Positions 8,205 through 17,845 of a stretch of DNA of 64,000 nt are shown piece by piece; the stretch's first letter is position 1, and each line of letters opens with the position of its first letter. The stretch comes from Enterocloster clostridioformis (lineage in GTDB: Bacteria; Bacillota; Clostridia; Lachnospirales; Lachnospiraceae): contig NZ_JAIWZC010000001.1 in the NCBI RefSeq assembly GCF_020297485.1, positions 4,774,001 to 4,838,000 on the forward strand. The letters are read 5' to 3'. Made by a program: the position numbers and the translations under genes. The notes below the pieces were generated by a model, which saw only the letters and a program-made list of their open reading frames with translations, did not search any database and was not told the DNA's origin.

Positions 8205-11200
8205 CAAACGGAACGAAAGGGATACGTCTATGAATACACGTATGACAAGGACAACCGTCAGGTGGGATTTAAGAACCCGCTGGAGGAGACAATCATGGCC
8301 GCCTATGACCCGGGAAGCCGTGTCACCAGTGTGACGGACCGCATGGGGCTTACAGAAGCATACACCTACGATCCGCATGGGAATACCCTGAGTGTGAAGG
8401 CCGCCAATGGCCTGGTGACCCGGTTCAGCTATGATATCCTGGATAACCTGGTGCGTGTGACCATGCCGAGTGAGCTGACCACTTCCTACACCTATGATGT
8501 GATGGGGAATGTGACCTCCATGACGGATACCATGAAGCGCACCACTGCCTACACCTACGACCTGGAAGGCAACATGACCAGCATCCATGACCCGTCCGGG
8601 CGGACTGAGAGGATGGGATATGACATCGGGGGGCGCCTGACCTCCTGCATAAGCAATGGCGGGAACAAGGTATCCTATGATTACGATGTCCTCAACAGCC
8701 TGGTGGAAAAAGCCTATGAGGACGGGGAGGGCAACGCCGTAAACGAAGGCGTGGTGTACGGTTATGATGTCCTGGGCCGGCGTGTCTCCATGATGGACCG
8801 AAGCGGTGACAGCAGTTATGAATATGACGGGCTTGGACGGATTACCAAGGTGACCGCCGGCTCCGGTGAGGCCACCACCTATGTATATGATGCCATCAAC
8901 CGTGTGACGGAAATCCACCGCCCCAACGGGGTGAATACCTACAACACCTACAATGCCAGGGACCAGATTGTATCCATGGTCAACCGGTGCGATGAGTGTG
9001 AATGGATAGTCAGCCGGTATGATTACACCTATGATGACCGCGGGTTCATCGTGGCGGAGGACGCAGCCGAAAGCCTCTATGCGTATGCCTGGGATGACAA
9101 GCATGACGGGAAGCATGAGAGCTGGCACGATGACCTGTTCCCGCACGGCAACAAGCATATCAACAAGCATGACAAGGACGGTATCTATAACTTCCAGATC
9201 ATAGAAACGAAACGAGCCTTCACATACGATGATGACGGCAGGCTCCTAACCGCAGCCGAGAATGAGGACCGCCAGGGCCGGTATGACTATGTGTTCAAGT
9301 ATGATGCCGATGGAAACCGGATCCTGGAAGAGGAGGTCAAGCCGGATGGGAACCGCAAGGTGGAGAAGATCTATGAGTACAGCGTGGAGAACCGTCTCAA
9401 GGCAGTGCGTGATGCCCACGACCTGCTGGTGGCCATGGCCTATGACGGCGACGGGAACCGCATATTCCAGCTGAACTACAACCTGCATACCGATGATGAC
9501 TGGAAGGGGAATTCCGGAAATGGGAACGGAAACAACAAGGACAACACCGGAAGCGGCAACACCGGCAATGGAAACGGCAATAAGAAGAGCGCCGCGGCAG
9601 CCATCGCAGATTTCTTTACCGGTGAAGAATAGGAAGCGGGGAAACTCGGTGCCGGCGTAAGCCAGGCATTGGCTGAGCGTCTCTTCAGTGAAGAAATCCT
9701 TGGAGGCCTGGCGGAAGGTTTAGGAATCCCAGAGGAGACTGTAACAGCCCAGGAGGAGACAGGAACAGACAGCAGTGATACGGCCAACGCTGACTCTGGG
9801 CAAACCATGACTGCGACACCAGGCAATGCAGCGCCGGGTGCCGTAAGCCCAGGCAATGCAGCCCCGGGTGCCGTAAGCCCAGGCAATGCGGCAGCCAGCT
9901 ATGCCGGAAAGAATGATAACGGCAATAACGGGAACGGCGGCAATGGGAACCATTATGGTTGGGGGAACGGAAACAATGGAAACGGAAACGGAAACGGCAA
10001 CAGCAGCACCGGAGGAACCAATGACAATAACGGAAATGCCGGCGGAAACACCAATAATACAGGCGGGAGCCAGAACCAGAGCGGCATCCTGTTCCCGGTG
10101 GCGGGCGAGGTATCCGAGCTGGAGCAGGAACTGATTGACATGATTAAGACCACCGGGAAGCAGAAGAATTATGAGCTGGTGGAATATGTCAATGACGTGA
10201 ACCGCGACCATGTGGAAGTGTTGATGGAGCTGAATATCAATGGTATAATGGATACGGCATACAGCTACGGGAATGAACGCCTGAACAATGAGCGCTTTAC
10301 CGGCTGGACCGGCTACTATACCTATGACCCAAGAGGCAGCGTGACCGGTGTGACAGGAATTGATGGATATATCTGGCAGTCGTACCGGTATAATGCCTTT
10401 GGGGATATCACAGATCCGCTGACACTGAACCGGTATAATTATGTGAAGAGCAGCCCGCTGAATTATATTGACCCAAGCGGTAAGAGTAACATCCCGTATG
10501 TTGGTGACCTTTATGACTATTTTTCCGGAAAGATGTTGTCCGACTTTTGGAATGGTTTATGGTCATATCCGGGTAAGGTTGCGGAAGACATAAACGAGAA
10601 TGTTGGGAAGAAAACCAGTGAGATAAAAAAGGCCATGGATGCAGCGGTAGAAAAGGCATCCCCCTATTTGAAACGGTGTGATGATTTTATAACGGGAATC
10701 ACAGTTACGGTAAAATTAGGAGATGAAGCGATGGATAGCCTTCTGGGGATGAAAGCAGAGGGTAACACATACCTTGAGGAAACCGGAGATGTAATCTATT
10801 GGGATTGGTATGATGCAGGAGAACAGATAGGAAAAATACTTGCCAACTGTAAAAATGCAGGTACCTTATTTGTGATAGTGATGCATTCCATGAATGGAAC
10901 TGGGCCACAGACGGTAATGGTTGTAGCTGATGAATATGGTAACACAATGGTAATGGATGGCGATGCTATCGCAATAGAAAACACTGGTATTGTGATGTTT
11001 GGGGGTGGAAAGAATAATAAAGATGATAAGGGGGATTCTGAGACTGGAAACTGGAATAAAGGAAGCTTTGATTCTCCAGAAGATTCTTTGGACTACCATT
11101 ATGGCAGGCATGGTGATGAAGTTGGTGCTACAAGCCGCGACCAATATTTAAGAAAGGCAGAAGAATTTGCTAAAACAGCTAAAAAAGGTTCTACAAAGAG

Positions 11201-11303
11201 CCGAGTTGATGGAGCTGTTGAAGGTACAATTCGATACAAAAAGAATGGAAAATATATTGATATTGCGCCAGATGGTTCTATTGTATCATTTGGGAAGCAA
11301 TAG
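8205..11303 (+). pseudogene. RHS-repeat polymorphic toxin, 5'-truncated with an in-frame amber codon
   Basis: One frame from 8205 (after TGA 8202-8204) to 11303, interrupted only by TAG at 9630-9632. It contains many YD/RHS repeats ('AYTYDPHGN', 'FSYDILDN', 'YEYDGLGR'), a Gly/Asn-rich low-complexity linker (about 9510-10080), then the RHS core end 'GYYTYDPRGSVTGVTG' and 'RYNYVKSSPLNYIDPSG', after which the sequence changes to a variable C-terminal tip (10490-11303). The last 70 residues ('YHYGRHGDEVGATSRDQYLR' to 'YIDIAPDGSIVSFGKQ') resemble BECR-fold RNase-type toxin tips; that is inference. No start codon or promoter is present at the left end, so expression is doubtful. Confidence 0.7.
9821..9890 (+). 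repeat. 30-bp tandem repeat in the RHS linker
   Basis: A 30-bp unit beginning AGGCAATGCA repeats at 9821, 9851 and 9881 (2.3 copies), encoding a PGNAAPGAVS decapeptide repeat. Such in-frame units can expand or contract without shifting the frame. Confidence 0.75.
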
Positions 11304-11321
11304 GTTCGGAGGTGATTATAG

Positions 11322-11741
11322 GTGGGATTAGTACATCAGTTTGCAATTATTCCAAAAGATAGTGATGTGAGTATGGTTTCTTCAGATATGGATTCAGTTT
11401 CCATTTCGGATATGATAATTCAATATATTGGAGATAGCTTGAAATGGATCAGTACAACTTGGAACGGCAAAAGACTTCAAAATGGTATTTCATACTATGG
11501 ATTTTCATTTATTGAAGATGGTGAGATAACAAAGTTAAAGAACATCCTCAAACAATGGGTAGAACTATTTCGTCTATCGCCAGATGAGTTTTATTTGACT
11601 GGAGAATTCCTGCTAGATGAGGAACGATATGAAAATATACTGGTAAAAAAAGGGGAGATAATAAAAAATTTAAATTCCTGTATTTATATCTGTGAAAAAG
11701 CGATAAATGAGGGGAAGAGGGTTTTACATAATGGTATTTAA
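11322..11741 (+). CDS. Candidate immunity protein for the RHS toxin tip
   Basis: 139 residues, start GTG 11322 after GGAGGTGATTATAG. It lies 18 bp after the toxin-tip stop, the usual place of the cognate immunity gene. It is soluble, acidic and more AT-rich than the RHS core, as is common for exchangeable toxin/immunity cassettes. Landmarks are 'SISDMIIQYIGDSLKWISTT', 'YYGFSFIEDGEITKLKNILK' and 'LFRLSPDEFYLTGEF'. I recognise no named family; the role is inferred from position. Confidence 0.6.
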   Translation: MGLVHQFAIIPKDSDVSMVSSDMDSVSISDMIIQYIGDSLKWISTTWNGKRLQNGISYYGFSFIEDGEITKLKNILKQWVELFRLSPDEFYLTGEFLLDEERYENILVKKGEIIKNLNSCIYICEKAINEGKRVLHNGI

Positions 11742-12366
11742 CCAGCGCACTTTTCGACCCTGCGATTTTTCTTGATTTTCGGAAAATGGTGGTTGTTTCA
11801 CATCAGGCCAACGAGCCGATATACCTGCTCATGGTACATCTTTCCGAGTCCTGCCGGAAAACGTTAACACGGGCGGTCACGGAGCGTTACAAGGGCAAGA
11901 GGACGATGCGGGCGGCCCGATAGAAACACGATTATAGAAAACCGGCAGACAGAGATTCAAAAAAACGCAGATTGCCCGGTAAAACAATTCTACGGCTCTG
12001 CCACCCGGAATAAGCCTTTTATATGGGAAAATCAAGCACTTTGGGTGGCAAGATTCCGGAAATGAGAAAAGCTGGGTGCCGCCAAGCCACCCAGCAGTTT
12101 ATTCTTCGACCCTTGAGACAAGTGCCGCCAGTAAGGAACCGGTAAGAAAAACGCAAGGAAAACGAAATTGACTGTCGGAATACTTCCATGGTAAAATGAC
12201 GCACCCCCGGGGGGTTAGGGGGGGGGGGGGGGCACGCTGAAAGCAATTGTAGGAAGACAAACACACTGGCCGCTCCATGATGGATATGGCCGGTGTGTTT
12301 TCTTTCTGCCGGACCCAGCTGGCTTATTTGCGGCGAAGCATTATTTGGATTAATGAAAATGGGCCT
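11742..12366. other. Gene-free region with hairpins and a poly-G tract
   Basis: No convincing gene. A short frame near 11785-11923 (ending 'KGKRTMRAAR') may be a remnant of an unidentified gene. GCTGGGTG 12071-12078/CACCCAGC 12088-12095 forms a hairpin followed on the minus strand by TTTTCTC, a possible terminator for leftward transcription. TGCCACCC 11999-12006 pairs with GGGTGGCA 12043-12050. A CCCCCGGGGGG block at 12204-12214 precedes a 15-G run at 12218-12232. Confidence 0.5.
12218..12232 (+). repeat. 15-base poly-G tract
   Basis: An uninterrupted run of 15 G lies in otherwise mixed sequence, with no gene reading through it. Runs this long are slippage-prone in vivo and error-prone in sequencing. 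Confidence 0.85.
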
Positions 12367-13113
12367 TCAGACGTGCCCGGCCACAGCGTTGACCTGAGTT
12401 TTGAAGGATTCCACAGGTATATAGTGCTTGCTGGATACCAATACCCGGTGATTTTCGCCGTATAGTGTCTCCTGGATCAGGATGAAGGATGCATGCTGGG
12501 AGAGCATGTACTTGACGGCTGTGAAATTGCCTGTGGTGGTATAGGAGAGCTGGCAGGTGCTGCTGCCGGCATCCTTATATACGCCATGCTCCAGGTATTG
12601 GAATAAATCTTCTTTCTCCCTTAAATCTATCTGTTTTTCGGAAATAACCTCAATGGGAATGAAACTGAGGCTGTAGGCACACGCCTTCCCGGCGCGTTTA
12701 TACCAGCGGTCTGCGATTACCACAACGGCGGTTTTCCGTTTCAGGTTCTGATTGATGGATTCCGTGGGCGGTTCTATGCGGAATTCCATCTCTGTCTCCT
12801 CAATGGATCCGGACAGCGTACAGCGGACCGGGTGCTGTGTGACCTCCAGGCCCGGCAGCTCTGCGTCGGGATTATGTTCGCTGATGAAATTTCCTTTTCC
12901 GCGTATGTTGATTACCAGATTATCCTCCTGCAGCAGCGCCAGAGCCCTGCGCAGGGTCATGCGGCTTACGTCCATCTGCAGTGCCAGCTCCGGTTCGGAG
13001 GGAAGCTGGCCGCCTGGAGGATACACGCCGTCTTGTATCATGGAATACAGGCGGTTATATACTTTCACATGTTTTAATTTCTTTGCTTTCTCAGATAATA
13101 CATCTACTTCCAT
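12367..13113 (-). CDS. GntR/HutC-family transcriptional regulator
   Basis: About 248 residues from ATG 13113 (MEVDVLSEKAKK; AAAGGA upstream); a GTG 10 codons earlier lacks a better site. N-terminal winged helix (about 15-80: 'VYNRLYSMIQDGVYPPGGQL', 'MDVSRMTLRRALALLQEDNL') and C-terminal UTRA effector domain (about 95-240). HutC-type regulators sense small metabolites. Divergent orientation to the udp-nupC-deoB-deoC operon suggests it controls nucleoside salvage; the effector could be a nucleoside or pentose phosphate (inference). Confidence 0.85.
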   Translation of the reverse strand: MEVDVLSEKAKKLKHVKVYNRLYSMIQDGVYPPGGQLPSEPELALQMDVSRMTLRRALALLQEDNLVINIRGKGNFISEHNPDAELPGLEVTQHPVRCTLSGSIEETEMEFRIEPPTESINQNLKRKTAVVVIADRWYKRAGKACAYSLSFIPIEVISEKQIDLREKEDLFQYLEHGVYKDAGSSTCQLSYTTTGNFTAVKYMLSQHASFILIQETLYGENHRVLVSSKHYIPVESFKTQVNAVAGHV

Positions 13114-13149
13114 AGGTCTATCCTTTCTGTCTGGCTGTATCACAAAAAA

Positions 13150-13349
13150 TATACAAGTCCCTATTAAACATCATAATTCCCGGAAGCTGTTTTGTCAATA
13201 AAATAGACATGTCTAGTTGTATAACACGATTGAATCGGTAAAAAACTATAAAAAAAGCACAGTTATATTGTCAATATACATAAAAGTATGCTGTAATAAT
13301 TGTAAAATATTCCATCTAGAAATTATACAAGATAAATGATATTATACAA
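13150..13349. promoter_or_regulatory. Divergent control region with TATACAA boxes
   Basis: The motif TATACAA (or its complement TTGTATA) occurs four times between the divergent genes: 13150-13156, 13217-13223, 13324-13330 and 13343-13349. A perfect palindrome TAGACATGTCTA lies at 13204-13215. A possible udp promoter is TTGTCA 13268-13273, 18 bp, TGTAAT 13292-13297. The repeated box is a candidate GntR operator half-site. Confidence 0.45.
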
Positions 13350-13417
13350 ATGCACGACAAACAGACAAATAAACAAACAAAAACAAGAGTGTAAGTGCCG
13401 GTAAAATGTAAGCAAAT

Positions 13418-13500
13418 GCAAGTAAAAGCGCAAGCTGAGGTTCAGGCAAAGCGCAGGCAAAAATACAAGCAAAGATGCAGGCAAAAGCGCAGGCAAAAAA
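13418..13500 (+). repeat. Degenerate 12-bp tandem repeat in the udp leader
   Basis: Seven units of about 12 bp related to GCAGGCAAAAGC run head-to-tail (starts 13418, 13430, 13442, 13453, 13465, 13477, 13489), ending just before the ribosome-binding region of udp. One unit is 11 bp, so it is not a coding repeat. The transcript would be purine-rich and probably unstructured. Confidence 0.65.
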
Positions 13501-13524
13501 ATCAATTGAGAGAGGGTAATTATC

Positions 13525-14304
13525 ATGCAGAACTATTCAGGAGAAGAAGGATTACAGTACCATTTACAGATCAGGAAGGGGGACGTGGGACGGTATGTCA
13601 TCATGCCGGGGGACCCGAAACGCTGCGAAAAGATTGCGAAACATTTTGACAATGCGGTGCTGGTGGCGGACAGCAGGGAGTATGTTACATACACCGGTTA
13701 TCTGGACGGGGAAAAGGTAAGCGTGACCTCCACGGGCATCGGCGGCCCGTCTGCATCCATTGCCATGGAGGAATTGGTGCTGTGCGGGGCTGATACATTT
13801 ATCCGTGTGGGAACCTGCGGAGGAATGGACATGGACGTGAAGGGCGGGGATATCGTGGTGGCCACAGGCGCCATCCGCATGGAGGGAACCAGCAGGGAAT
13901 ACGCCCCCATCGAGTTCCCGGCCGTGGCTGACCTGGATGTGACCAATGCCCTGGTTTCCTCGGCAAAGGCGCTGGGATACACGTACCACGCGGGAGTGGT
14001 GCAGTGCAAGGATGCGTTTTACGGGCAGCATGAACCCAAACGTATGCCGGTGAGCTATGAGCTGCTGAATAAGTGGGAGGCATGGAAGCGCATGGGCTGC
14101 AAGGCGTCTGAGATGGAATCCGCTGCCCTGTTTATTGCGGCCAGCCACTTGAGGGTGCGCTGCGGCTCTGATTTCCTGGTGGTGGGAAACCAGGAGCGCC
14201 AGGAGGCAGGACTGGATAACCCCATTGTCCACGATACCGAGGCAGCTATCAAGGTGGCGGTGGAAGCCGTCCGCAGACTGATTCAGGCAGATAAGCAGGC
14301 TTAA
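13525..14304 (+). CDS. udp: Uridine phosphorylase
   Basis: 259 residues, a normal length. Catalyses phosphorolysis of uridine (and deoxyuridine) to uracil and (deoxy)ribose-1-phosphate in the cytoplasm. The family is shown by '[20 protein letters not shown]', the nucleoside phosphorylase signature '[16 protein letters not shown]', 'RVGTCGGM' and '[12 protein letters not shown]'. Start ATG 13525 after GAGAGGG. First gene of the salvage operon; ribose-1-phosphate would pass to the phosphopentomutase encoded downstream. Confidence 0.9.
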   Translation: MQNYSGEEGLQYHLQIRKGDVGRYVIMPGDPKRCEKIAKHFDNAVLVADSREYVTYTGYLDGEKVSVTSTGIGGPSASIAMEELVLCGADTFIRVGTCGGMDMDVKGGDIVVATGAIRMEGTSREYAPIEFPAVADLDVTNALVSSAKALGYTYHAGVVQCKDAFYGQHEPKRMPVSYELLNKWEAWKRMGCKASEMESAALFIAASHLRVRCGSDFLVVGNQERQEAGLDNPIVHDTEAAIKVAVEAVRRLIQADKQA

Positions 14305-14324
14305 GGAGAAAGATATCCGTCAAA

Positions 14325-15284
14325 ATGTTGATTAAGGCAGTGATTGCCCAGTTCCTGATTGCGGTGATTCTGGTAAAGGTTCCGGCCGGCCGTTACGTGG
14401 TGTCTAAGGTATCGGATGCAGTGACCAGCGTCATCAACTGCGGACAGGACGGTTTAAGCTTTGTGTTCGGTTCTCTGGCAGACAGCACCGCTGCCGCCGG
14501 ATCTGTATTTGCCATACAGGTCCTGGGCAACATTGTATTCCTGTCTGCCCTGGTAAGTTTTCTTTACTATATCGGAATTTTGGGATTTGTGGTAAAATGG
14601 ATTGGTAAAGCAGTGGGTAAGCTTATGGGCACCTCAGAGGTGGAAAGCTTTGTGGCGGTTGCCAACATGTTTCTGAGACAGACCGACAGCCCGATACTGG
14701 TGAGCAAGTACCTGGGCCAAATGACGGACAGCGAGGTTATGGTGGTCCTGGTTTCCGGCATGGGCAGTATGTCCGTGTCCATATTGGGCGGTTATACGGC
14801 CCTGGGCATTCCCATGGAGTATCTTCTGATTGCCAGCACACTGGTGCCGGTGGGCAGCATCATGGTGGCCATGGTGGCTCTGGTGGCAGCGGTGAATAAA
14901 CTGTTGGGTGTCTGCGGTATCAGCCTTCAGCAGGTATTTTCCTATGTATTTGCTCCCTTTGGCTTTTTCCTGGGCCTGGATCCGTCGGAAATCCTGCTGG
15001 AAGGAAATCTCCTGGGAAGCAAGCTGGTCCTCAATGAATTCGTGGCGTTCCAGCAGCTGGGCGGCATGATATCTTCCATGGATTACAGGACAGGGATGAT
15101 ATGCGCCATTTCCCTGTGCGGTTTTGCCAATTTCTCCAGTCTGGGAATCTGCGTTTCAGGTATCGCGGTCCTGTGCCCTGAAAAGAAAAGCACCCTTGCC
15201 CGCCTGGTGTTTAAGGCCATGTTAGGCGGTGTGGCGGTAAGCCTGATCGGCGCCATGGTAGTAGGCCTGGTCACATTATTTTAA
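14325..15284 (+). CDS. nupC: NupC-type nucleoside transporter, short form with probable deletions
   Basis: 319 residues; NupC-family concentrative nucleoside transporters are usually about 400. Hydrophobic segments and family blocks are clear: 'GLSFVFGSLADS', 'GSMSVSILGGYTALGIPMEY', 'KLVLNEFVAFQQLGGM' and 'GFANFSSLGICVSG'. Two parts seem absent. The first transmembrane segment is missing: the frame upstream of ATG 14325 reads 'RRKISVK' and then hits a stop inside udp. About 70 residues are missing after 'VGSIMVA', where an 8-bp repeat ATGGTGGC occurs at 14862-14869 and 14871-14878. Whether it still transports is uncertain. Expected role: uridine or deoxynucleoside import. Confidence 0.7.
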   Translation: MLIKAVIAQFLIAVILVKVPAGRYVVSKVSDAVTSVINCGQDGLSFVFGSLADSTAAAGSVFAIQVLGNIVFLSALVSFLYYIGILGFVVKWIGKAVGKLMGTSEVESFVAVANMFLRQTDSPILVSKYLGQMTDSEVMVVLVSGMGSMSVSILGGYTALGIPMEYLLIASTLVPVGSIMVAMVALVAAVNKLLGVCGISLQQVFSYVFAPFGFFLGLDPSEILLEGNLLGSKLVLNEFVAFQQLGGMISSMDYRTGMICAISLCGFANFSSLGICVSGIAVLCPEKKSTLARLVFKAMLGGVAVSLIGAMVVGLVTLF

Positions 15285-15296
15285 GGAGGTCGTAAG

Positions 15297-16484
15297 ATGG
15301 GAAAATATAAACGTATCTTTGTAGTGGTCCTGGATTCACTTGGAATCGGGGCAGTGGAGGATTCACCGGAATATGGAGATGTGGGGGTGGACACCCTGGG
15401 GCATATTGCCCAGAAGGTTCAGGGGCTTAAGATTCCGAATCTGAAAAAACTGGGCATGGTCAACCTGCATCCATTGGAAGGGATGGAGCCGGCAGAACAC
15501 CCCTTGGGGCGTTACATGCGCCTGAAGGAGAGAAGCCGGGGCAAGGATACCATGACGGGACACTGGGAGATGATGGGGCTTCTTGTCACCACGCCCTTCC
15601 AGACATTTACCAGCCACGGCTTTCCTAAGGAGCTGATAGACGAGCTGGAGAAAAGGACCGGACGGAAAATCATCGGCAACAAGAGCGCCAGCGGAACGGA
15701 AATACTGGATGAACTGGCAGAGGAAGAGATTCGGGAAGGCCATCTGATTGTGTATACTTCCGCGGATTCCGTGCTTCAGATATGCGGCAACGAGGAGACC
15801 ATGGGACTTGACAGCCTGTATCACTACTGTGAGATTGCCAGGGAACTGACGCTGCGGGATGAGTGGAAAGTGGGACGGGTCATTGCCAGGCCCTATACCG
15901 GCATGAAGAAGGGCGAATTCAAGCGCACCTCCAACCGCCATGATTACGCGCTGAAGCCATATGGAAGGACTGCCCTCAACGCCCTTAAGGACGCGGGATA
16001 TGATGTGGTGTCCATTGGTAAGATATACGATATCTTTGACGGCGAGGGACTGACACAGTCCAACCATTCCAACTCATCTGTCCACGGTATGGAGCAGACC
16101 ATCCAGTATGCAAAAACGGATTTCAACGGACTTTGTTTTGTGAATCTGGTGGATTTTGACGCTCTGTGGGGACACCGCCGCAATCCGGAAGGGTACGGCA
16201 GGGAGCTGGAGCGCTTTGATGAGAAGCTGGGTGAGCTGCTCCCCCTTCTGGGTGAGGACGATCTTCTGATTCTCACCGCGGACCATGGCAACGACCCTAC
16301 CTACACAGGCACGGACCACACCAGGGAGCAGGTGCCGTTCATCGCCTATTCCCCGTCCATGGAGGGCGGAAAGGACCTGGGCGGGGCAGATACATTTGCG
16401 GTCATTGGAGCCACGGTGGCTGATAACTTTGGGGTGAAGATGCCGGAAGGCACTATAGGAACTTCGGTTCTGGACGAATTGTAA
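15297..16484 (+). CDS. deoB: Phosphopentomutase
   Basis: 395 residues, full length. Alkaline-phosphatase superfamily enzyme converting (deoxy)ribose-1-phosphate to the 5-phosphate. N-terminal metal/phosphorylation region '[20 protein letters not shown]', cap-domain '[20 protein letters not shown]', and C-terminal metal ligands in '[20 protein letters not shown]'. Start ATG 15297 after AAGGAGG. It links uridine phosphorylase to deoC for deoxynucleosides and to the pentose phosphate pathway for ribonucleosides. Confidence 0.93.
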   Translation: MGKYKRIFVVVLDSLGIGAVEDSPEYGDVGVDTLGHIAQKVQGLKIPNLKKLGMVNLHPLEGMEPAEHPLGRYMRLKERSRGKDTMTGHWEMMGLLVTTPFQTFTSHGFPKELIDELEKRTGRKIIGNKSASGTEILDELAEEEIREGHLIVYTSADSVLQICGNEETMGLDSLYHYCEIARELTLRDEWKVGRVIARPYTGMKKGEFKRTSNRHDYALKPYGRTALNALKDAGYDVVSIGKIYDIFDGEGLTQSNHSNSSVHGMEQTIQYAKTDFNGLCFVNLVDFDALWGHRRNPEGYGRELERFDEKLGELLPLLGEDDLLILTADHGNDPTYTGTDHTREQVPFIAYSPSMEGGKDLGGADTFAVIGATVADNFGVKMPEGTIGTSVLDEL

Positions 16485-16555
16485 TCAGGAAGAATGCCCC
16501 TTGGACGGTTTGTTCTTCGGGGCGGCTGACGGACGGATGGAAAGGATGGAAAATA

Positions 16556-17191
16556 ATGGATAAGAAGGATATTTTAAGCAGGGTAGATCACACACTGTTA
16601 AAGCAGACAGCCACCTGGGAGCAGATTGAGAAGCTGTGCAGGGAAGGCATGGAATACGGCACCGCCTCTGTGTGCATTCCTCCCTGTTATGTGAAGCAGG
16701 CAAAGGATTTTGTGGGGGATAAGCTGGCAATCTGTACAGTTATCGGATTCCCCAACGGCAACATGACCACCGCGGTGAAGGTGTTCGAGACAGAGGACGC
16801 GGTGAAGAACGGCGCGGACGAAATTGATATGGTCATCAACATCGGCCTGGTAAAGGCAGGGCATTATGACCAGGTCCTGGATGAAATCAGACAGATTAAG
16901 GCTGCCTGCGGCGGCAGATGCCTGAAGGTCATTATCGAGACCTGTCTTTTGACAGAGGAGGAGAAAAAGGAAATGTGCCGTGTGGTCACGGAGTCAGGGG
17001 CGGATTTTATCAAGACCTCCACCGGGTTTTCCGCGGCCGGCGCAACACCGGAGGATGTGGCCCTTATGAGGAAGTACTCAGGTCCTGAGGTGAAGGTTAA
17101 GGCAGCCGGCGGAATCGCCTCTATTGAAGACGCAGAGCGTTTCATAGAGCTGGGCGCAGACCGCCTGGGAACCAGCAGGCTGATCCCATAG
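16556..17191 (+). CDS. deoC: Deoxyribose-phosphate aldolase, slightly short C-terminus
   Basis: 211 residues (family about 215-225). Cleaves 2-deoxyribose-5-phosphate to acetaldehyde and glyceraldehyde-3-phosphate. Class I aldolase motifs: '[10 protein letters not shown]', Schiff-base lysine in '[11 protein letters not shown]', and '[11 protein letters not shown]'. The protein stops right after '[11 protein letters not shown]' with 'IP', whereas relatives have a few more residues; the next DNA is a broken transporter gene, so a deletion may have clipped the end. The core active site is intact. Start ATG 16556 with GGAAAGGATGG upstream. Confidence 0.88.
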   Translation: MDKKDILSRVDHTLLKQTATWEQIEKLCREGMEYGTASVCIPPCYVKQAKDFVGDKLAICTVIGFPNGNMTTAVKVFETEDAVKNGADEIDMVINIGLVKAGHYDQVLDEIRQIKAACGGRCLKVIIETCLLTEEEKKEMCRVVTESGADFIKTSTGFSAAGATPEDVALMRKYSGPEVKVKAAGGIASIEDAERFIELGADRLGTSRLIP

Positions 17192-17212
17192 GCAGAGAAT
17201 CTCAACCAAGCA

Positions 17213-17717
17213 TTATAGCCGGTATTTCACTATCGGCTATTTTTGTTAAATATTCCCAGGCCCCTGCTGTGGTAGCAGCCCTTTACCGCATAATGTGGAC
17301 CGTGGCACTGATGACGCCAGTGGTTTTGGGACGGAAGGACTGCAGGCGGGAGCTGATGGACATGGACAGAAAGACGGTCCTGCTGTGCGGGGCCAGCGGA
17401 GTGTTCCTGGCCGTGGGACTGGCAACTGCATTTAGCGGACTTGCCTTTACGGGATACGGAGCGCGCTCGTGGTTGTGGGCCTCCTTTTCGGTGTGTGCCC
17501 CATCCTTTTGGGACACGGTCTTTTCAGCTGGTGCCTGAAATTCTTTTCGCTCTCCTTTGTATCTGCTTCCAAGCTGTGCGGGCCTGTGGCTGCTGCTGTT
17601 TTTGCGCTTTTCCTGTTCGGGGAAGTGCCCCCGCAGATAGCGGGGAGCGTGGTGACAATCGGGGGCGTTCTCCTTTATTTCCAGACAGAAAAGAGAGAAA
17701 ATGATATTTTAAAATGA
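17213..17717 (+). pseudogene. DMT/EamA-family transporter remnant
   Basis: Two frames give pieces of one drug/metabolite transporter. About 17213-17470 reads 'SAIFVKYSQAPAVVAALYRI' and 'CGASGVFLAVGLATAFSGLA', the first half; 17469-17717 in another frame reads 'GVCPILLGHGLFSWCLKFFS' and 'GPVAAAVFALFLFGEVPP', the end of the second half. The start codon is missing, the frame shifts near 17470 and the middle has been deleted. Normal members are about 290 residues with ten membrane segments. Not functional. Confidence 0.7.
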
Positions 17718-17845
17718 AAATAGTAAGATAAAATTGACAAAACGGGTGGAAATTATCTGGAAAAAATTATATAATAGTGATAATAAGAAACAGATGCAGC
17801 CTCCCAGGGGGAATTTGCTGGGTTGGACTGGAAGGGGGTATCACT

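Noticed and set aside
8193-9170. 325-codon minus-strand frame opposite the RHS repeats
   Set aside because: Shadow of the repetitive RHS coding strand; no start signal, composition (His/Gly/Val periodic) mirrors the YD repeats.
9821-9890. CRISPR-like array
   Set aside because: Units are contiguous 30-bp coding repeats without spacers; no cas genes in the window.
13395-13649. Plus-strand frame with Gln/Lys/Arg-rich repeats before udp
   Set aside because: Arises from the 12-bp leader repeat, overlaps the udp start in another frame and has no ribosome site; one repeat unit is 11 bp, so it is not kept in frame.
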